This document shows positions 9,307 to 18,191 of a stretch of DNA of 33,610 nucleotides, piece after piece. A program made the translations under genes and the position numbers. The DNA comes from Sphingomonadales bacterium CG_4_10_14_3_um_filter_58_15. Lineage in GTDB: Bacteria; Pseudomonadota; Alphaproteobacteria; Sphingomonadales; Sphingomonadaceae. The stretch covers positions 1 to 33,610 of the forward strand of contig PFJE01000066.1 of NCBI GenBank assembly GCA_002783865.1, written 5' to 3'. Each line of letters starts with the position of its first letter. The stretch's first letter is position 1. Under the pieces are notes generated by a model that worked only from the letters and a program-made list of their open reading frames with translations, made no database searches and was not told where the DNA came from.

Positions 9307-9597
9307 ATGGAAACAAATCCCAATCTCGGGCCGGACAGCGATATCATCGCCTTGCAGGCGCTTGGCTGGGTCCTGCAGGATCAGGACCGGGCCGAACGGC
9401 TACTCGCATTGACCGGGCTGGATCCGCGCGAATTGCGGTCGGGTCTCGAAGATCCGGCCATGCTGTCCTCCCTGCTCGGCTTTCTTGCCAATCACGAACC
9501 CGATCTGCTTGCCTGCGCGGAGGCCATCGGGGTTGCTCCTGGCAAATTGGCGGCCGCTGCCGACCATCTTAACTCGACCGGAGATTGTCATGAGTAA
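9307..9597 (+). CDS. DUF3572-family protein
   Basis: ALQALGWVLQDQDRAERLLALTGLDPRELRSGLEDPAMLSSLLGFLANHEPDLLACAEAIG matches the alphaproteobacterial DUF3572 pattern. Confidence 0.8.
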   Translation: METNPNLGPDSDIIALQALGWVLQDQDRAERLLALTGLDPRELRSGLEDPAMLSSLLGFLANHEPDLLACAEAIGVAPGKLAAAADHLNSTGDCHE

Positions 9598-10267
9598 AAA
9601 GCCGCTTCTGATCAGCGACTGCGATGAAGTGCTGCTGCATATGGTGGTGCCGTTCCAGCAATGGCTGGACAGCGACAAGCATATTCATTTCGATCTGGAA
9701 AATGGCAGCGATTTTGCCAATGCGCTGCGCCACAAGCATGACGGCACCCAGGTTCTGCCAGAACAAATCTGGCCGATGCTGAAGGAATTTTTCGACACCG
9801 AAATGCATCGCCAGGGAGCCATTGAGGGCGCAGTGGAATCGATCAACAAGCTCGCTGAAATGGCCGATGTCGTGATATTGACCAACCTGCTGGATGATCG
9901 CCGGGAGGCGCGAGCAGAACAGCTCAAGGCGGTCGGCATCCATTTCCCCGTCTACACCAATCAGGGCGGCAAGGGCGAACTGCTGAACGATATCATCGCC
10001 GAATTTGAACCTTCGGTCACCGCCTTTGTCGACGATCTGGGGCATCAGCATGGCAGCGTCGCCAAACACGCGCCCGATGTATGGCGGCTGCAAATGGTTG
10101 GCGAGCCGATCATGGCCAAACATATCAAGACCAATCCTGCCGCCCACGCCCGTATCGACTCCTGGAGTGAAGCCGTGGCCTGGATATCCGAAAGATTTGA
10201 AAAAGCCGAACCGGCTCCGGCGATGGACCTGCCTTCGCAAGAGCTTGACCCTGCCAACCATGCGTGA
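9590..10267 (+). CDS. HAD-family hydrolase
   Basis: MSKKPLLISDCDEVLL (motif I, DxDxV form), VVILTNL (motif II), FVDDLGHQ (motif IV). Overlaps the DUF3572 stop by 8 nt. Confidence 0.75.
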   Translation: MSKKPLLISDCDEVLLHMVVPFQQWLDSDKHIHFDLENGSDFANALRHKHDGTQVLPEQIWPMLKEFFDTEMHRQGAIEGAVESINKLAEMADVVILTNLLDDRREARAEQLKAVGIHFPVYTNQGGKGELLNDIIAEFEPSVTAFVDDLGHQHGSVAKHAPDVWRLQMVGEPIMAKHIKTNPAAHARIDSWSEAVAWISERFEKAEPAPAMDLPSQELDPANHA

Positions 10268-10279
10268 GAGTTTCAGCCT

Positions 10280-10747
10280 ATGACCAATCATATCGAAAAG
10301 GCCCTGACCGCCAAGGGCATCCACTTACCCACACCCGCTGCTCCTGTTGCTTCTTATGTTCCTGCTGTTGAAGTGAATGGCATGCTGCATATCAGCGGCC
10401 AGGTGTCGATGAATGACGGCGAGCTGATCACCGGTCGGCTCGGGGACAATATGTCGCTGGAGGAAGGACAACAGGCCGCCAAGGCCTGTGCACTGATGAT
10501 CGCGGCGCAGATCAAGAAGGCGGCGGGATCGCTCGACCGGGTCGACCGCATCGTCAAACTCGGTGTTTTCGTCAACAGCACCGCCGACTATACCGACCAT
10601 CCCAAAGTCGCCAATGGCTGCTCCGACATGATGGAAGTGATCTTTGGGGCCGCCGGACAGCACGCCCGAAGTGCCGTGGGCGTGGCATCGCTACCGCTTG
10701 GGGTCGCGGTCGAAGTCGACGCCATCATTGCCCTTAAACTCGAGTGA
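10280..10747 (+). CDS. RidA-family protein
   Basis: VNGMLHISGQVSMNDGELITGRLG...VDRIVKLGVFVNSTADYTDHPKVANGCSDMMEVIFGAAGQHARSAVGVASLPLGVAVEVDAIIAL. Confidence 0.92.
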   Translation: MTNHIEKALTAKGIHLPTPAAPVASYVPAVEVNGMLHISGQVSMNDGELITGRLGDNMSLEEGQQAAKACALMIAAQIKKAAGSLDRVDRIVKLGVFVNSTADYTDHPKVANGCSDMMEVIFGAAGQHARSAVGVASLPLGVAVEVDAIIALKLE

Positions 10748-11502
10748 TCGGAAGGCTGCTCGATAACGCGCTCGCGCCGGCTCCGGCGCCCGGCCGTGTC
10801 GCCTTTCTGAAAGGCCAGCCCTATGCGCATCGCGGGCTGCATGGCGATGGCGTTCTCGAAAATAGCCCCGCCGCCTTCGAAGCCGCAATCAAGCTGGGTC
10901 ATGGCATTGAATGCGATGTCCAGGCAGCGGAAGATGGTCGCGCCTTTGTCTTTCATGATTATGAGCTGGACCGGTTGACCAATCAAACGGGCCCGATCGC
11001 AAAATTGCGGGCAAAAGATATTGAACAGATTGAGCTGAAGGGCGGCCACGGCAAAATCCCGCGGCTGCGCGAAACCCTGGCTCAGGTAGCCGGCCGAGTG
11101 CCGGTCCTGATCGAAATCAAGTCACGCAACCTGCGGATAGGCCCCCTGTGCCTATCGGTGCGCCGAGCCCTGGAAGGCTATGGCGGCCAAGCCGCTATAA
11201 TGTCCTTCAACCCGCTCGTCGGTGCATGGTTTCACAGCAACGCCAGACATATAGTGCGCGGGCTGGTCGTCACCGAAGAGGATAGCAAGAACTGGCGCGG
11301 CCGTATCGCTCGCCACCGCAATCTTTGGACGGCGAAGCCGGATTTTCTGGCCTATGACATTCGTGACCTGCCCTCCCGCTTCGCAGCAGCCCAGCGGGCA
11401 CGCGGCCTGCCAATCGTCACTTGGACGGTCCGTTCCGCCGAACAGGAAAAAACCGCCAACCTATATGCCGACGAACCGGTTTATGAGATGCCGCAAAACT
11501 GA
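10744..11502 (+). CDS. Glycerophosphodiester phosphodiesterase family protein
   Basis: AHRGLHGDGVLENSPAAFEAAIKLGHGIECDVQAAEDGRAFVFHDYELDRLT: GDPD catalytic His and Glu/Asp pattern. GTG start in a 4-nt overlap with the ridA-like stop. Confidence 0.92.
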   Translation: MIGRLLDNALAPAPAPGRVAFLKGQPYAHRGLHGDGVLENSPAAFEAAIKLGHGIECDVQAAEDGRAFVFHDYELDRLTNQTGPIAKLRAKDIEQIELKGGHGKIPRLRETLAQVAGRVPVLIEIKSRNLRIGPLCLSVRRALEGYGGQAAIMSFNPLVGAWFHSNARHIVRGLVVTEEDSKNWRGRIARHRNLWTAKPDFLAYDIRDLPSRFAAAQRARGLPIVTWTVRSAEQEKTANLYADEPVYEMPQN

Positions 11503-11516
11503 TAGCATTGATCGCA

Positions 11517-12665
11517 ATGTCCGATTCTCCCCAGACCGAAATTCTTGCCCGTGTTGCCGGTGATATCGCCAGCCTGCCCGCCGACCAGTGGGATGCCTGC
11601 GCCGGTTCGGCGAATCCCTTTGTTTCCCATGGTTTTCTTTCGGCGATGGAGGAATCGGGGAGTGTCGGGCTGGGTACCGGCTGGAAATCGCTGCCCATAA
11701 TAATCGAGGACCAGGCTGGGACGATCGCCGCCTGCCTGCCGAGCTATCTGAAATCGCACAGCCAGGGCGAATATATATTCGATCAGCAATGGGCGCATGC
11801 GTTTGAAAATGCCGGCGGCCAATATTATCCCAAGATCCAGGTAGCCGCCCCCTTTTCTCCGGTGCCCGGCCCGCGGTTGCTGATGCGGGACGAGGCGCTG
11901 GCGGTGCCATTGTTGAGAGCGGCTGAGCAACTGGCGCAAAATAACGGCATTTCATCGGTCCATGCGACATTTGTCAGCGAAGACCAGCTGCCCCATTTCC
12001 GCGAAGCTGGCTGGATGATCCGCACCGACAGCCAGTTCCACTGGCGCAATGACGACTATGAAAGCTTTGATGATTTTCTGGCGGCTCTCTCTTCCCGGAA
12101 GCGCAAGGCAATCCGGCGGGAACGCGCCAAGGCTCAGGAAGGGGTCGAGATTGTTCACCTGACCGGCGATGATATTGAACCGCATCATTGGGACCATTTC
12201 TGGGAATTTTACCAGGATACCGGGATGCGCAAATGGGGGCAGCCCTATCTGACGCGGAGCGCCTTCGATCTGCTGCAAGAGAAAATGGCGGACAAGTTGC
12301 TGCTGATCTTTGCCATGCAGGACGGCATTCCGGTTGCGGGTGCGCTCAATGTGATCGGAGAGGACACGCTATATGGCCGCTATTGGGGTTGCACGCGCAA
12401 TATCCCGTTTCTGCATTTCGAGATTTGCTATTATCAGGCAATTGATGCCGCGATCGCGCGCAGGCTGAAGACGGTGGAGGCCGGAGCGCAAGGCAGCCAC
12501 AAGCTGGCGCGTGGCTATCAACCGGTGCCGACCTGGTCGGCGCATTTTATTGTTGATCCGGGATTTCGTTCAGCGATTGCCGACTATCTCGAACGCGAGC
12601 GGCGGGCGGTTACCGCCGACATTGAATTTCTGGCCGAGATGGGACCATTTAAGAAATCGACGTAA
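11517..12665 (+). CDS. FemAB-like / GNAT-fold N-acyltransferase (PF04339-like)
   Basis: NPFVSHGFLSAMEESGSVGLGTGWKSLPIIIED...YIFDQQWAHAF...YYPKIQVAAPFSPVPGPRLL. ATG at 11517 preferred over the upstream TTG at 11508. Confidence 0.82.
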   Translation: MSDSPQTEILARVAGDIASLPADQWDACAGSANPFVSHGFLSAMEESGSVGLGTGWKSLPIIIEDQAGTIAACLPSYLKSHSQGEYIFDQQWAHAFENAGGQYYPKIQVAAPFSPVPGPRLLMRDEALAVPLLRAAEQLAQNNGISSVHATFVSEDQLPHFREAGWMIRTDSQFHWRNDDYESFDDFLAALSSRKRKAIRRERAKAQEGVEIVHLTGDDIEPHHWDHFWEFYQDTGMRKWGQPYLTRSAFDLLQEKMADKLLLIFAMQDGIPVAGALNVIGEDTLYGRYWGCTRNIPFLHFEICYYQAIDAAIARRLKTVEAGAQGSHKLARGYQPVPTWSAHFIVDPGFRSAIADYLERERRAVTADIEFLAEMGPFKKST

Positions 12666-12667
12666 GC

Positions 12668-13018
12668 TTATGCCGCTCGGCGTATATTTTCTTGCAGCCA
12701 ACCACGGGCTTCGCGCTGGGCTTCGGCAATTTCACGCGCCGTCATATCAAGCGAAATTTCTGCCCGACATATCTTGCTCTCATCATGGCCGGATAATGCC
12801 GCCAGATTGAACCATTTGTGCGCTTCGATCAGATCGACCTCGACGCCATCCGATCCGGTCGAGTAGATTACCCCCAAATCAAAATAAGCATTGCTGCTGC
12901 CTTGCAAAGCTTCCGCGAGGTGGCTTTCGATCAGAAAGGCCCCGCTTTTCATGCTGTTGCCCATATTTTCAGTCCCTGTTTTTTCTTGCCGCAATTGCAG
13001 CGACACAGCGACATTCAA
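12668..13018 (-). CDS. Short Sel1-repeat (SLR/TPR-like) protein
   Basis: Sel1-like unit AYFDLGVIYSTGSDGVEVDLIEAHKWFNLAALSGHDES. Confidence 0.7.
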   Translation of the reverse strand: MNVAVSLQLRQEKTGTENMGNSMKSGAFLIESHLAEALQGSSNAYFDLGVIYSTGSDGVEVDLIEAHKWFNLAALSGHDESKICRAEISLDMTAREIAEAQREARGWLQENIRRAA

Positions 13019-13072
13019 CGCAATATCCTAAAGGAATGGTTAACGCGAAGCGGAGAAAGTCCGGTTAGACGA

Positions 13073-13104
13073 GACAAAAACCCACGAAATCGGGTACTTT
13101 TGTC
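13073..13104 (-). terminator. Probable terminator downstream of panC (minus strand)
   Basis: Inverted repeat GACAAAAACCC-ACGAAATC-GGGTACTTTTGTC (2-nt bulge), 35 nt past the panC stop; minus-strand 3' arm contains GGGTTTTTGTC. Confidence 0.45.
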
Positions 13105-13138
13105 ACATTTTATCAATTAACCATATGGCTCAAGAGCC

Positions 13139-13978
13139 CTAGGAAAGCGGGATATTATCGATCAATCGGGTACGGCCGATATGGGCCGCGGCGAAAAGAC
13201 GGGCAGGTTTTGTAAAAACATCCAGTAGCGCCAGCGTATGGGCATCGCGAAGCTCGAGATAGTCAATTTTGTGAAAGCCAGAGTCGAGTATTTGCGCTTT
13301 GGCTGCTTCCAATATCGCGGCCACTTTGCCGCCGTCCGCAATCGCAGTGGCCGCTTCGCGCATCGCTTCGGGGAGCGCCACGGCATTGGCTCTTTGCTCC
13401 GCAGTCAGATAGGCGTTGCGCGAGGATAAGGCGAGACCGTCGGGGTCACGGACCGTCGGCACGCCGACAATCTCATGGGCGAAGTCAAGATCCCGCGCCA
13501 TCCGCCGGATGACCGCCAGCTGCTGATAATCTTTTTCGCCGAAATAGGCGGCATCGGGGCGCACCTGGTTGAACAGTTTCGCCACGACCGTGGCAACGCC
13601 ATCAAAATGGCCCGGGCGGGCCGCGCCGCACAGACCATCGCTGATCCCGGTCACGCTGACACTGGTGGCATAGCCAGAAGGATACATTTGATCCGCCGTT
13701 GGCGCCCATAGCAATTCCACGCCCGCCGCATCGAGCAAAGCCGCATCGGCGACTTCCTGGCGGGGATAGGCATCAAGATCCTCTCCCTCGCCGAACTGGG
13801 TTGGGTTGACGAAGATCGACGCCACCACCGCGTCGCATTCTTCCCTCGCCACTTCGACCAGCCGCATATGCCCTGAGTGCAAAGCGCCCATGGTCGGCAC
13901 CAGACCGATTTTTAATCCTGCCTTGCGAAATTCCGCCAAAGCGTCCCGCAGCGGGTCAAGCTGTCGAACAATTTGCAT
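13139..13978 (-). CDS. panC: Pantothenate synthetase
   Basis: GLVPTMGALHSGHMRLVEVAREECDAVVASIFVNPTQFGEGEDLDAYPRQ...YFGEKDYQQLAVIRRM. Confidence 0.98.
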   Translation of the reverse strand: MQIVRQLDPLRDALAEFRKAGLKIGLVPTMGALHSGHMRLVEVAREECDAVVASIFVNPTQFGEGEDLDAYPRQEVADAALLDAAGVELLWAPTADQMYPSGYATSVSVTGISDGLCGAARPGHFDGVATVVAKLFNQVRPDAAYFGEKDYQQLAVIRRMARDLDFAHEIVGVPTVRDPDGLALSSRNAYLTAEQRANAVALPEAMREAATAIADGGKVAAILEAAKAQILDSGFHKIDYLELRDAHTLALLDVFTKPARLFAAAHIGRTRLIDNIPLS

Positions 13979-14079
13979 GCATCACTCTTTGCGTTTAGAT
14001 TTTGCGGTAAAGCTCATCTAAGCTATGGGACGACGGATCGTCCTTCGCAAGGGCCAAGAACAGGGGTAGCGCTCAGAAC

Positions 14080-14904
14080 GTGACCGACAATACGCATCAT
14101 ATCGTCTTCGCCAATGAAAAAGGCGGCACCGGCAAGTCAACAACCGCAGTTCACGTCGCAGTGGCGCTTGCCTACCAGGGTCACAAGGTTGCGCTTATCG
14201 ATCTCGATCCGCGCCAGCGCACATCCTATCGCTATCTGGAAAACCGCGACGCGACAATGAAGCGGCTGAATATCGAAATTCCGCAACCCGATTATGACGT
14301 GTTTGAAGATGACAATCTTGCGCGGCTCGAACAGTTGATCGAACGGCTGGCCGACGGGGCGGATTTTCTGCTCTATGATACGCCGGGCCGCGACGACAAA
14401 TTCGCCCGATTTGTGGCAACCCGAGCGAATACATTGGTCACGCCGATCAATGACAGCTTTGTCGATTTCGACCTGATCGGGCAGGTCGATCCGGAAACTT
14501 ACAAGGTAAAAAAACTCAGTTTTTACGCCGAGCTGATCTGGGACGCACGCAAGGCGCGGGCCAAGGCGGACGGTGCGACAATCGACTGGGTCTTGCTGAG
14601 AAACCGCACCCAATATGTCGAGGCGCACAATATGAAGCGCATTGTCGCAGCGCTGGCAGAATTGTCGCAGCGGGTCGGATTCCGGATCATTCCCGGACTC
14701 AGCGAGCGAGTCATTTACCGCGAGCTTTTCCCTTCGGGAATGACGATGCTCGACAAAAAACATCTCGGTCGGCTCGCCACCAGCCATCTGGCGGCGCGTC
14801 AGGAATTGCGCGAACTGATCAAGCATCTGGCTTTGCCGCAAACCAGCAGGGACACGCCCGACGGCGTCGATACAGGCTTGGCGAAGCCAAAGCTGGTGGC
14901 CTGA
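14080..14904 (+). CDS. mipZ: MipZ-like ParA-family division-plane ATPase
   Basis: IVFANEKGGTGKSTTAVHVAVALAYQGHKVALIDLDPRQRTSYRYLENR (deviant Walker A), FLLYDTPGRDD; GTG start; divergent from panC. Confidence 0.92.
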   Translation: MTDNTHHIVFANEKGGTGKSTTAVHVAVALAYQGHKVALIDLDPRQRTSYRYLENRDATMKRLNIEIPQPDYDVFEDDNLARLEQLIERLADGADFLLYDTPGRDDKFARFVATRANTLVTPINDSFVDFDLIGQVDPETYKVKKLSFYAELIWDARKARAKADGATIDWVLLRNRTQYVEAHNMKRIVAALAELSQRVGFRIIPGLSERVIYRELFPSGMTMLDKKHLGRLATSHLAARQELRELIKHLALPQTSRDTPDGVDTGLAKPKLVA

Positions 14905-14905
14905 T

Positions 14906-15340
14906 TTGTTGCCCCTGCTGATCTTTGGCGGCGCCATTCTGGCCTGGCTGGTGCTGTCGGGAAAAGCGAAGACCATGACCCCCAACCAGTGGCTGGCATT
15001 GGTAATTGCCCTGGTCGGTGCCAATTTTCTGCGCGGCGGCGGCTGGATCATGGGCGGGGCAATGCTCTTGGGCGCGGCTTTTCTGAGCGGCTGGCGGATA
15101 TTGATACCGGCGCGAGGCCACGAGGAACCGAAACGCAAACCTCGCAGTTTTGAACTGGACCGGGCGCGGTCGTTGCTCGGGGTAAGCGACGATGCCGGGT
15201 TTATCGAGATCAACGCGGCCTGGAAACAGCGGCTGGCGGAACATCATCCCGACAATGGCGGCGACGAGCAGCTGGCGAAGATGATCAACCGGGCGCGGGA
15301 CCTGTTGCTGGAAGAGCTGGAAGCATCCAAGGGTCGGTAA
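14906..15340 (+). CDS. Membrane-anchored J-domain (DnaJ-like) protein
   Basis: Hydrophobic N-terminal half followed by ARSLLGVSDDAGFIEINAAWKQRLAEHHPDNGGDEQLAKMINRARDLLLEEL with the HPD tripeptide. Confidence 0.85.
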   Translation: MLPLLIFGGAILAWLVLSGKAKTMTPNQWLALVIALVGANFLRGGGWIMGGAMLLGAAFLSGWRILIPARGHEEPKRKPRSFELDRARSLLGVSDDAGFIEINAAWKQRLAEHHPDNGGDEQLAKMINRARDLLLEELEASKGR

Positions 15341-15431
15341 CCCGGCTGTCGCAATTTGACAGTAGCACTGGATTTTCAAACATTTGCCTCTTAGAGATAC
15401 CGGCAAATCCAACAAGCCAGGAACCCCTGAC

Positions 15432-16841
15432 ATGAACGCTCCCATCTCCCACAATTTCCATCCCACGACGCTACGCGAATATGATATTCGCGGCGTTGTC
15501 GGCGAGACGCTGGGCGAGGAGGATGCCTATGCCATCGGTCGTGGTTTCGGAACCCTGATTGGTCGGGACGGCGGCACTGCGGTGGCCACCGGATTTGACG
15601 GGCGCACCAGTTCTCCTACGCTCGAATCGGCGCTTATCCGCGGCCTCAATGATGCCGGAATCAATGCCATTTCTGTCGGAATGGGGCCCACTCCGATGCT
15701 TTATTATGCCGAATCTGTACTGAATCAGGTCCAGGGCGGCATTATGATTACCGGCAGCCACAACCCCGCCAATTATAATGGGTTCAAGATGGTGTTTCAG
15801 GGCCGGCCCTTTTTTGGTGCCGACATATTGGGACTTGGTACCATGGCGACGAACGGCGACTGGGATCAGGGCACTGGCACGCTTGAACGCATCGATATCG
15901 AAGATGAATATGTCGAGCGCCTGCTGAAGAATTTTACCGGCGGTGCCTATAAGGTCGGCTGGGATTGCGGCAACGGGGCTGCTGGACCGGTGATCGAGAA
16001 ATTGACGGCCCTGCTCACCGCTCGCGGCGCGGGCGAGCATCATCTGCTTTACACCGATGTCGATGGCGCTTTCCCCAATCACCATCCCGACCCCACGGAA
16101 GAAAAGAATCTCGCCGACCTGAAGGCTTTGGTCGCAGAGAAAGGCCTCGATTTTGGCGTAGCCTTCGACGGCGACGGCGACCGCATCGGCGCGATCGATG
16201 GCGAAGGCCGGGTGATCTGGGGCGACCAGTTGTTGCAGATTTATGCCGAGGATGTGCTGAAAAGCGAGCCCGGTGCGACCATCATTGCCGACGTCAAGGC
16301 ATCACAGGCGCTCTACGACCGGATCGCCGATCTGGGCGGCAAACCGCTGATGTGGAAGACCGGGCACAGCCTGATCAAGTCGAAGATGAAGGAAACCGGT
16401 TCACCGCTCGCCGGCGAAATGAGCGGCCATGTGTTTTTCAAGCATGATTATTACGGTTTCGATGACGCCCCTTATGCCGCGATCCGGCTGATTCAGGCGG
16501 CGACCAATATCGGCAAGAGCGTGACCCGGTTGCGCAGCGATATGGTCGAGATGATCAACACGCCGGAAATGCGCTTTCAGGTCGACGAAAGCCGCAAGTT
16601 CGCGGTGATCGATGAAGTATTGGCGCGTCTGTCGGCCAGCGGCGCCGAGGTGAATAATACCGATGGGGCGCGGGTCAATTCCGAAGACGGCTGGTGGCTG
16701 CTGCGCGCGAGCAATACCCAGGATGTTCTGGTCGCCCGCGCTGAAGCGAAATCTCAGGATGGTCTCGACCGGCTGATGGCGCAGATTGACGAGCAACTGG
16801 CATTATCGGGCCTGAAGCGTGGCGAGCAGGCGGGGCATTAG
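15432..16841 (+). CDS. pgmG: Phosphomannomutase/phosphoglucomutase
   Basis: TLREYDIRGVVGETLGEEDAYAIGRGFGTLIG, ITGSHNPANYNGFKMV (phosphoserine loop), AFDGDGDRIGAID (metal loop). ATG at 15432 preferred. Confidence 0.93.
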   Translation: MNAPISHNFHPTTLREYDIRGVVGETLGEEDAYAIGRGFGTLIGRDGGTAVATGFDGRTSSPTLESALIRGLNDAGINAISVGMGPTPMLYYAESVLNQVQGGIMITGSHNPANYNGFKMVFQGRPFFGADILGLGTMATNGDWDQGTGTLERIDIEDEYVERLLKNFTGGAYKVGWDCGNGAAGPVIEKLTALLTARGAGEHHLLYTDVDGAFPNHHPDPTEEKNLADLKALVAEKGLDFGVAFDGDGDRIGAIDGEGRVIWGDQLLQIYAEDVLKSEPGATIIADVKASQALYDRIADLGGKPLMWKTGHSLIKSKMKETGSPLAGEMSGHVFFKHDYYGFDDAPYAAIRLIQAATNIGKSVTRLRSDMVEMINTPEMRFQVDESRKFAVIDEVLARLSASGAEVNNTDGARVNSEDGWWLLRASNTQDVLVARAEAKSQDGLDRLMAQIDEQLALSGLKRGEQAGH

Positions 16842-16978
16842 TCACTAGGTAATATTCTACGCGCACCTTGCAGAATCGGTGAATCATCTCACACAGGAAT
16901 CGCTTCGTCGCAATTATACTACCTTTCATCGCAATGCTGTGCCATTGGCACTCAATCCACTCGCGCAAGAGGTGTGCC

Positions 16979-17239
16979 ATGACATCGGCTAAAGAAACTG
17001 AAATCGATCTCAATTACTATGCTTTCAGAAGCCAATTGCCCGACTTGTTGAGAACTCATGCAGGTGAGTATGCTTTGATTCACAAACAAAAAGTCATTTC
17101 CTTTTTCGACAATGCAATTGATGCCGTTACCGAAGGTTTTTCCAAATACGGGGATGGCGGATATTCGATCCAAGAAGTGACTCGCGAAGTCGAAAATTTG
17201 GGATTTTATTCTTATGCGGGTGGTGCGTTGCAAGCTTGA
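16979..17239 (+). CDS. Small DUF5678-like protein
   Basis: 86 aa: LNYYAFRSQLPDLLRTHAGEYALIHKQKVISFFDNAIDAVTEGFSKYGDGGYSIQEVT, matching the pattern of DUF5678-like proteins (LP-LL--H-G-(Y/F)-L---(K/E)V--FF--). Confidence 0.6.
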   Translation: MTSAKETEIDLNYYAFRSQLPDLLRTHAGEYALIHKQKVISFFDNAIDAVTEGFSKYGDGGYSIQEVTREVENLGFYSYAGGALQA

Positions 17240-17675
17240 GCGCAGGCAGGCTATTGTTGAAATAGGCCTTCAAAAGTTTATTCCATGGGCCCAAAATCTG
17301 CAATCACAGGACGCAGTAACGGCTTTTCCAGTTAATAGATATCGCGCACTAATTGACACCGGTGCACAAAGGACATGCCTCTCAAGGAGCACGATAGCGA
17401 TCGAAAATCTGTCGAGTCACAGCAAGAGAGCGATCCAAAATGTCCATAACCAACAGTTGCACCGGCTGTATTTTATAAACTTGGGATTCGTTTGCGAAAT
17501 CGAACGACCGGATGGCGGTGAAAATGATATCTCATACTATGCTATGGAAACCCCGTGTGAAGTGATCAACATCGCTGATAATGAATATTTTGACGCAATC
17601 TTGGGTATGGATATTTTAGAACAATTCGATTTTCGATTCCAAAAAACTGGCGAGTTTCTTTTACAAATTCCTTAA
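17214..17675 (+). CDS. Retropepsin-like aspartic protease without a signal peptide
   Basis: YRALIDTGAQRTCLSRS (DTG at 17355-17363) and NEYFDAILGMDILEQFDFRF (retropepsin C-terminal motif). Overlaps the upstream small ORF by 26 nt. Confidence 0.75.
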   Translation: MRVVRCKLERRQAIVEIGLQKFIPWAQNLQSQDAVTAFPVNRYRALIDTGAQRTCLSRSTIAIENLSSHSKRAIQNVHNQQLHRLYFINLGFVCEIERPDGGENDISYYAMETPCEVINIADNEYFDAILGMDILEQFDFRFQKTGEFLLQIP

Positions 17676-17779
17676 ACAAAATTCGAATCGATAAGATGAG
17701 TCCTTATCCATTTGCAGTATGGTTATCCGAAAGGCCCGCCCTATAATCGCCGGTTCAGAGGAGAGGAACCGCGCCGGTC

Positions 17780-18178
17780 ATGGACCCCTATATCTACGTC
17801 GCCTTTGTCAGCGCCCTTGCGCTGCTGGCTTATTATTTTACCCTGCTGATGGCGGGCCTGGCGCGCGGGCGATTCAAGATCGCGGTGCCGTCGCATAGCG
17901 GTCCTCCCGAATATGAGCGTTATGTCCGGGCGCATCAGAACACGCTGGAACATCTGGTGCTGTTCCTGCCCGGCTTGTGGCTGTTCGCCTATGTTGTCAG
18001 TCCCTATTGGGCAGCGGGTATCGGCCTGATCTGGCCGTTCATGCGAGTCGGCTATGCGCTGGGCTATCACAAGGCACCGGAGAAACGCTTGCGCTGGCTT
18101 TATATCAGTATGCCGCCGATCTATATTTTCGTGCTGGGCTCGTTGGTCGGCAGCATTGTCATTTGGATCAGAGCATGA
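17780..18178 (+). CDS. MAPEG-family membrane protein
   Basis: YERYVRAHQNTLEHLVLFLPGLWLFAYVVSPYWAAGIGLIWPFMRVGYALGYHKAPEKR is a MAPEG signature. Confidence 0.92.
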   Translation: MDPYIYVAFVSALALLAYYFTLLMAGLARGRFKIAVPSHSGPPEYERYVRAHQNTLEHLVLFLPGLWLFAYVVSPYWAAGIGLIWPFMRVGYALGYHKAPEKRLRWLYISMPPIYIFVLGSLVGSIVIWIRA

Positions 18179-18191
18179 GAGGCGTCACAGC

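Noticed and set aside
9569-10324. 251-aa minus-strand ORF
   Set aside because: Antisense to the HAD-family gene; no family resemblance.
14137-15213. 358-aa minus-strand ORF
   Set aside because: Antisense to mipZ and the J-domain gene; shadow ORF.
16842-16978. Possible sigma-70-like promoter (TATACT at 16915-16920) ahead of the small DUF5678-like gene
   Set aside because: No convincing -35 element at the proper spacing, so not listed as a feature.
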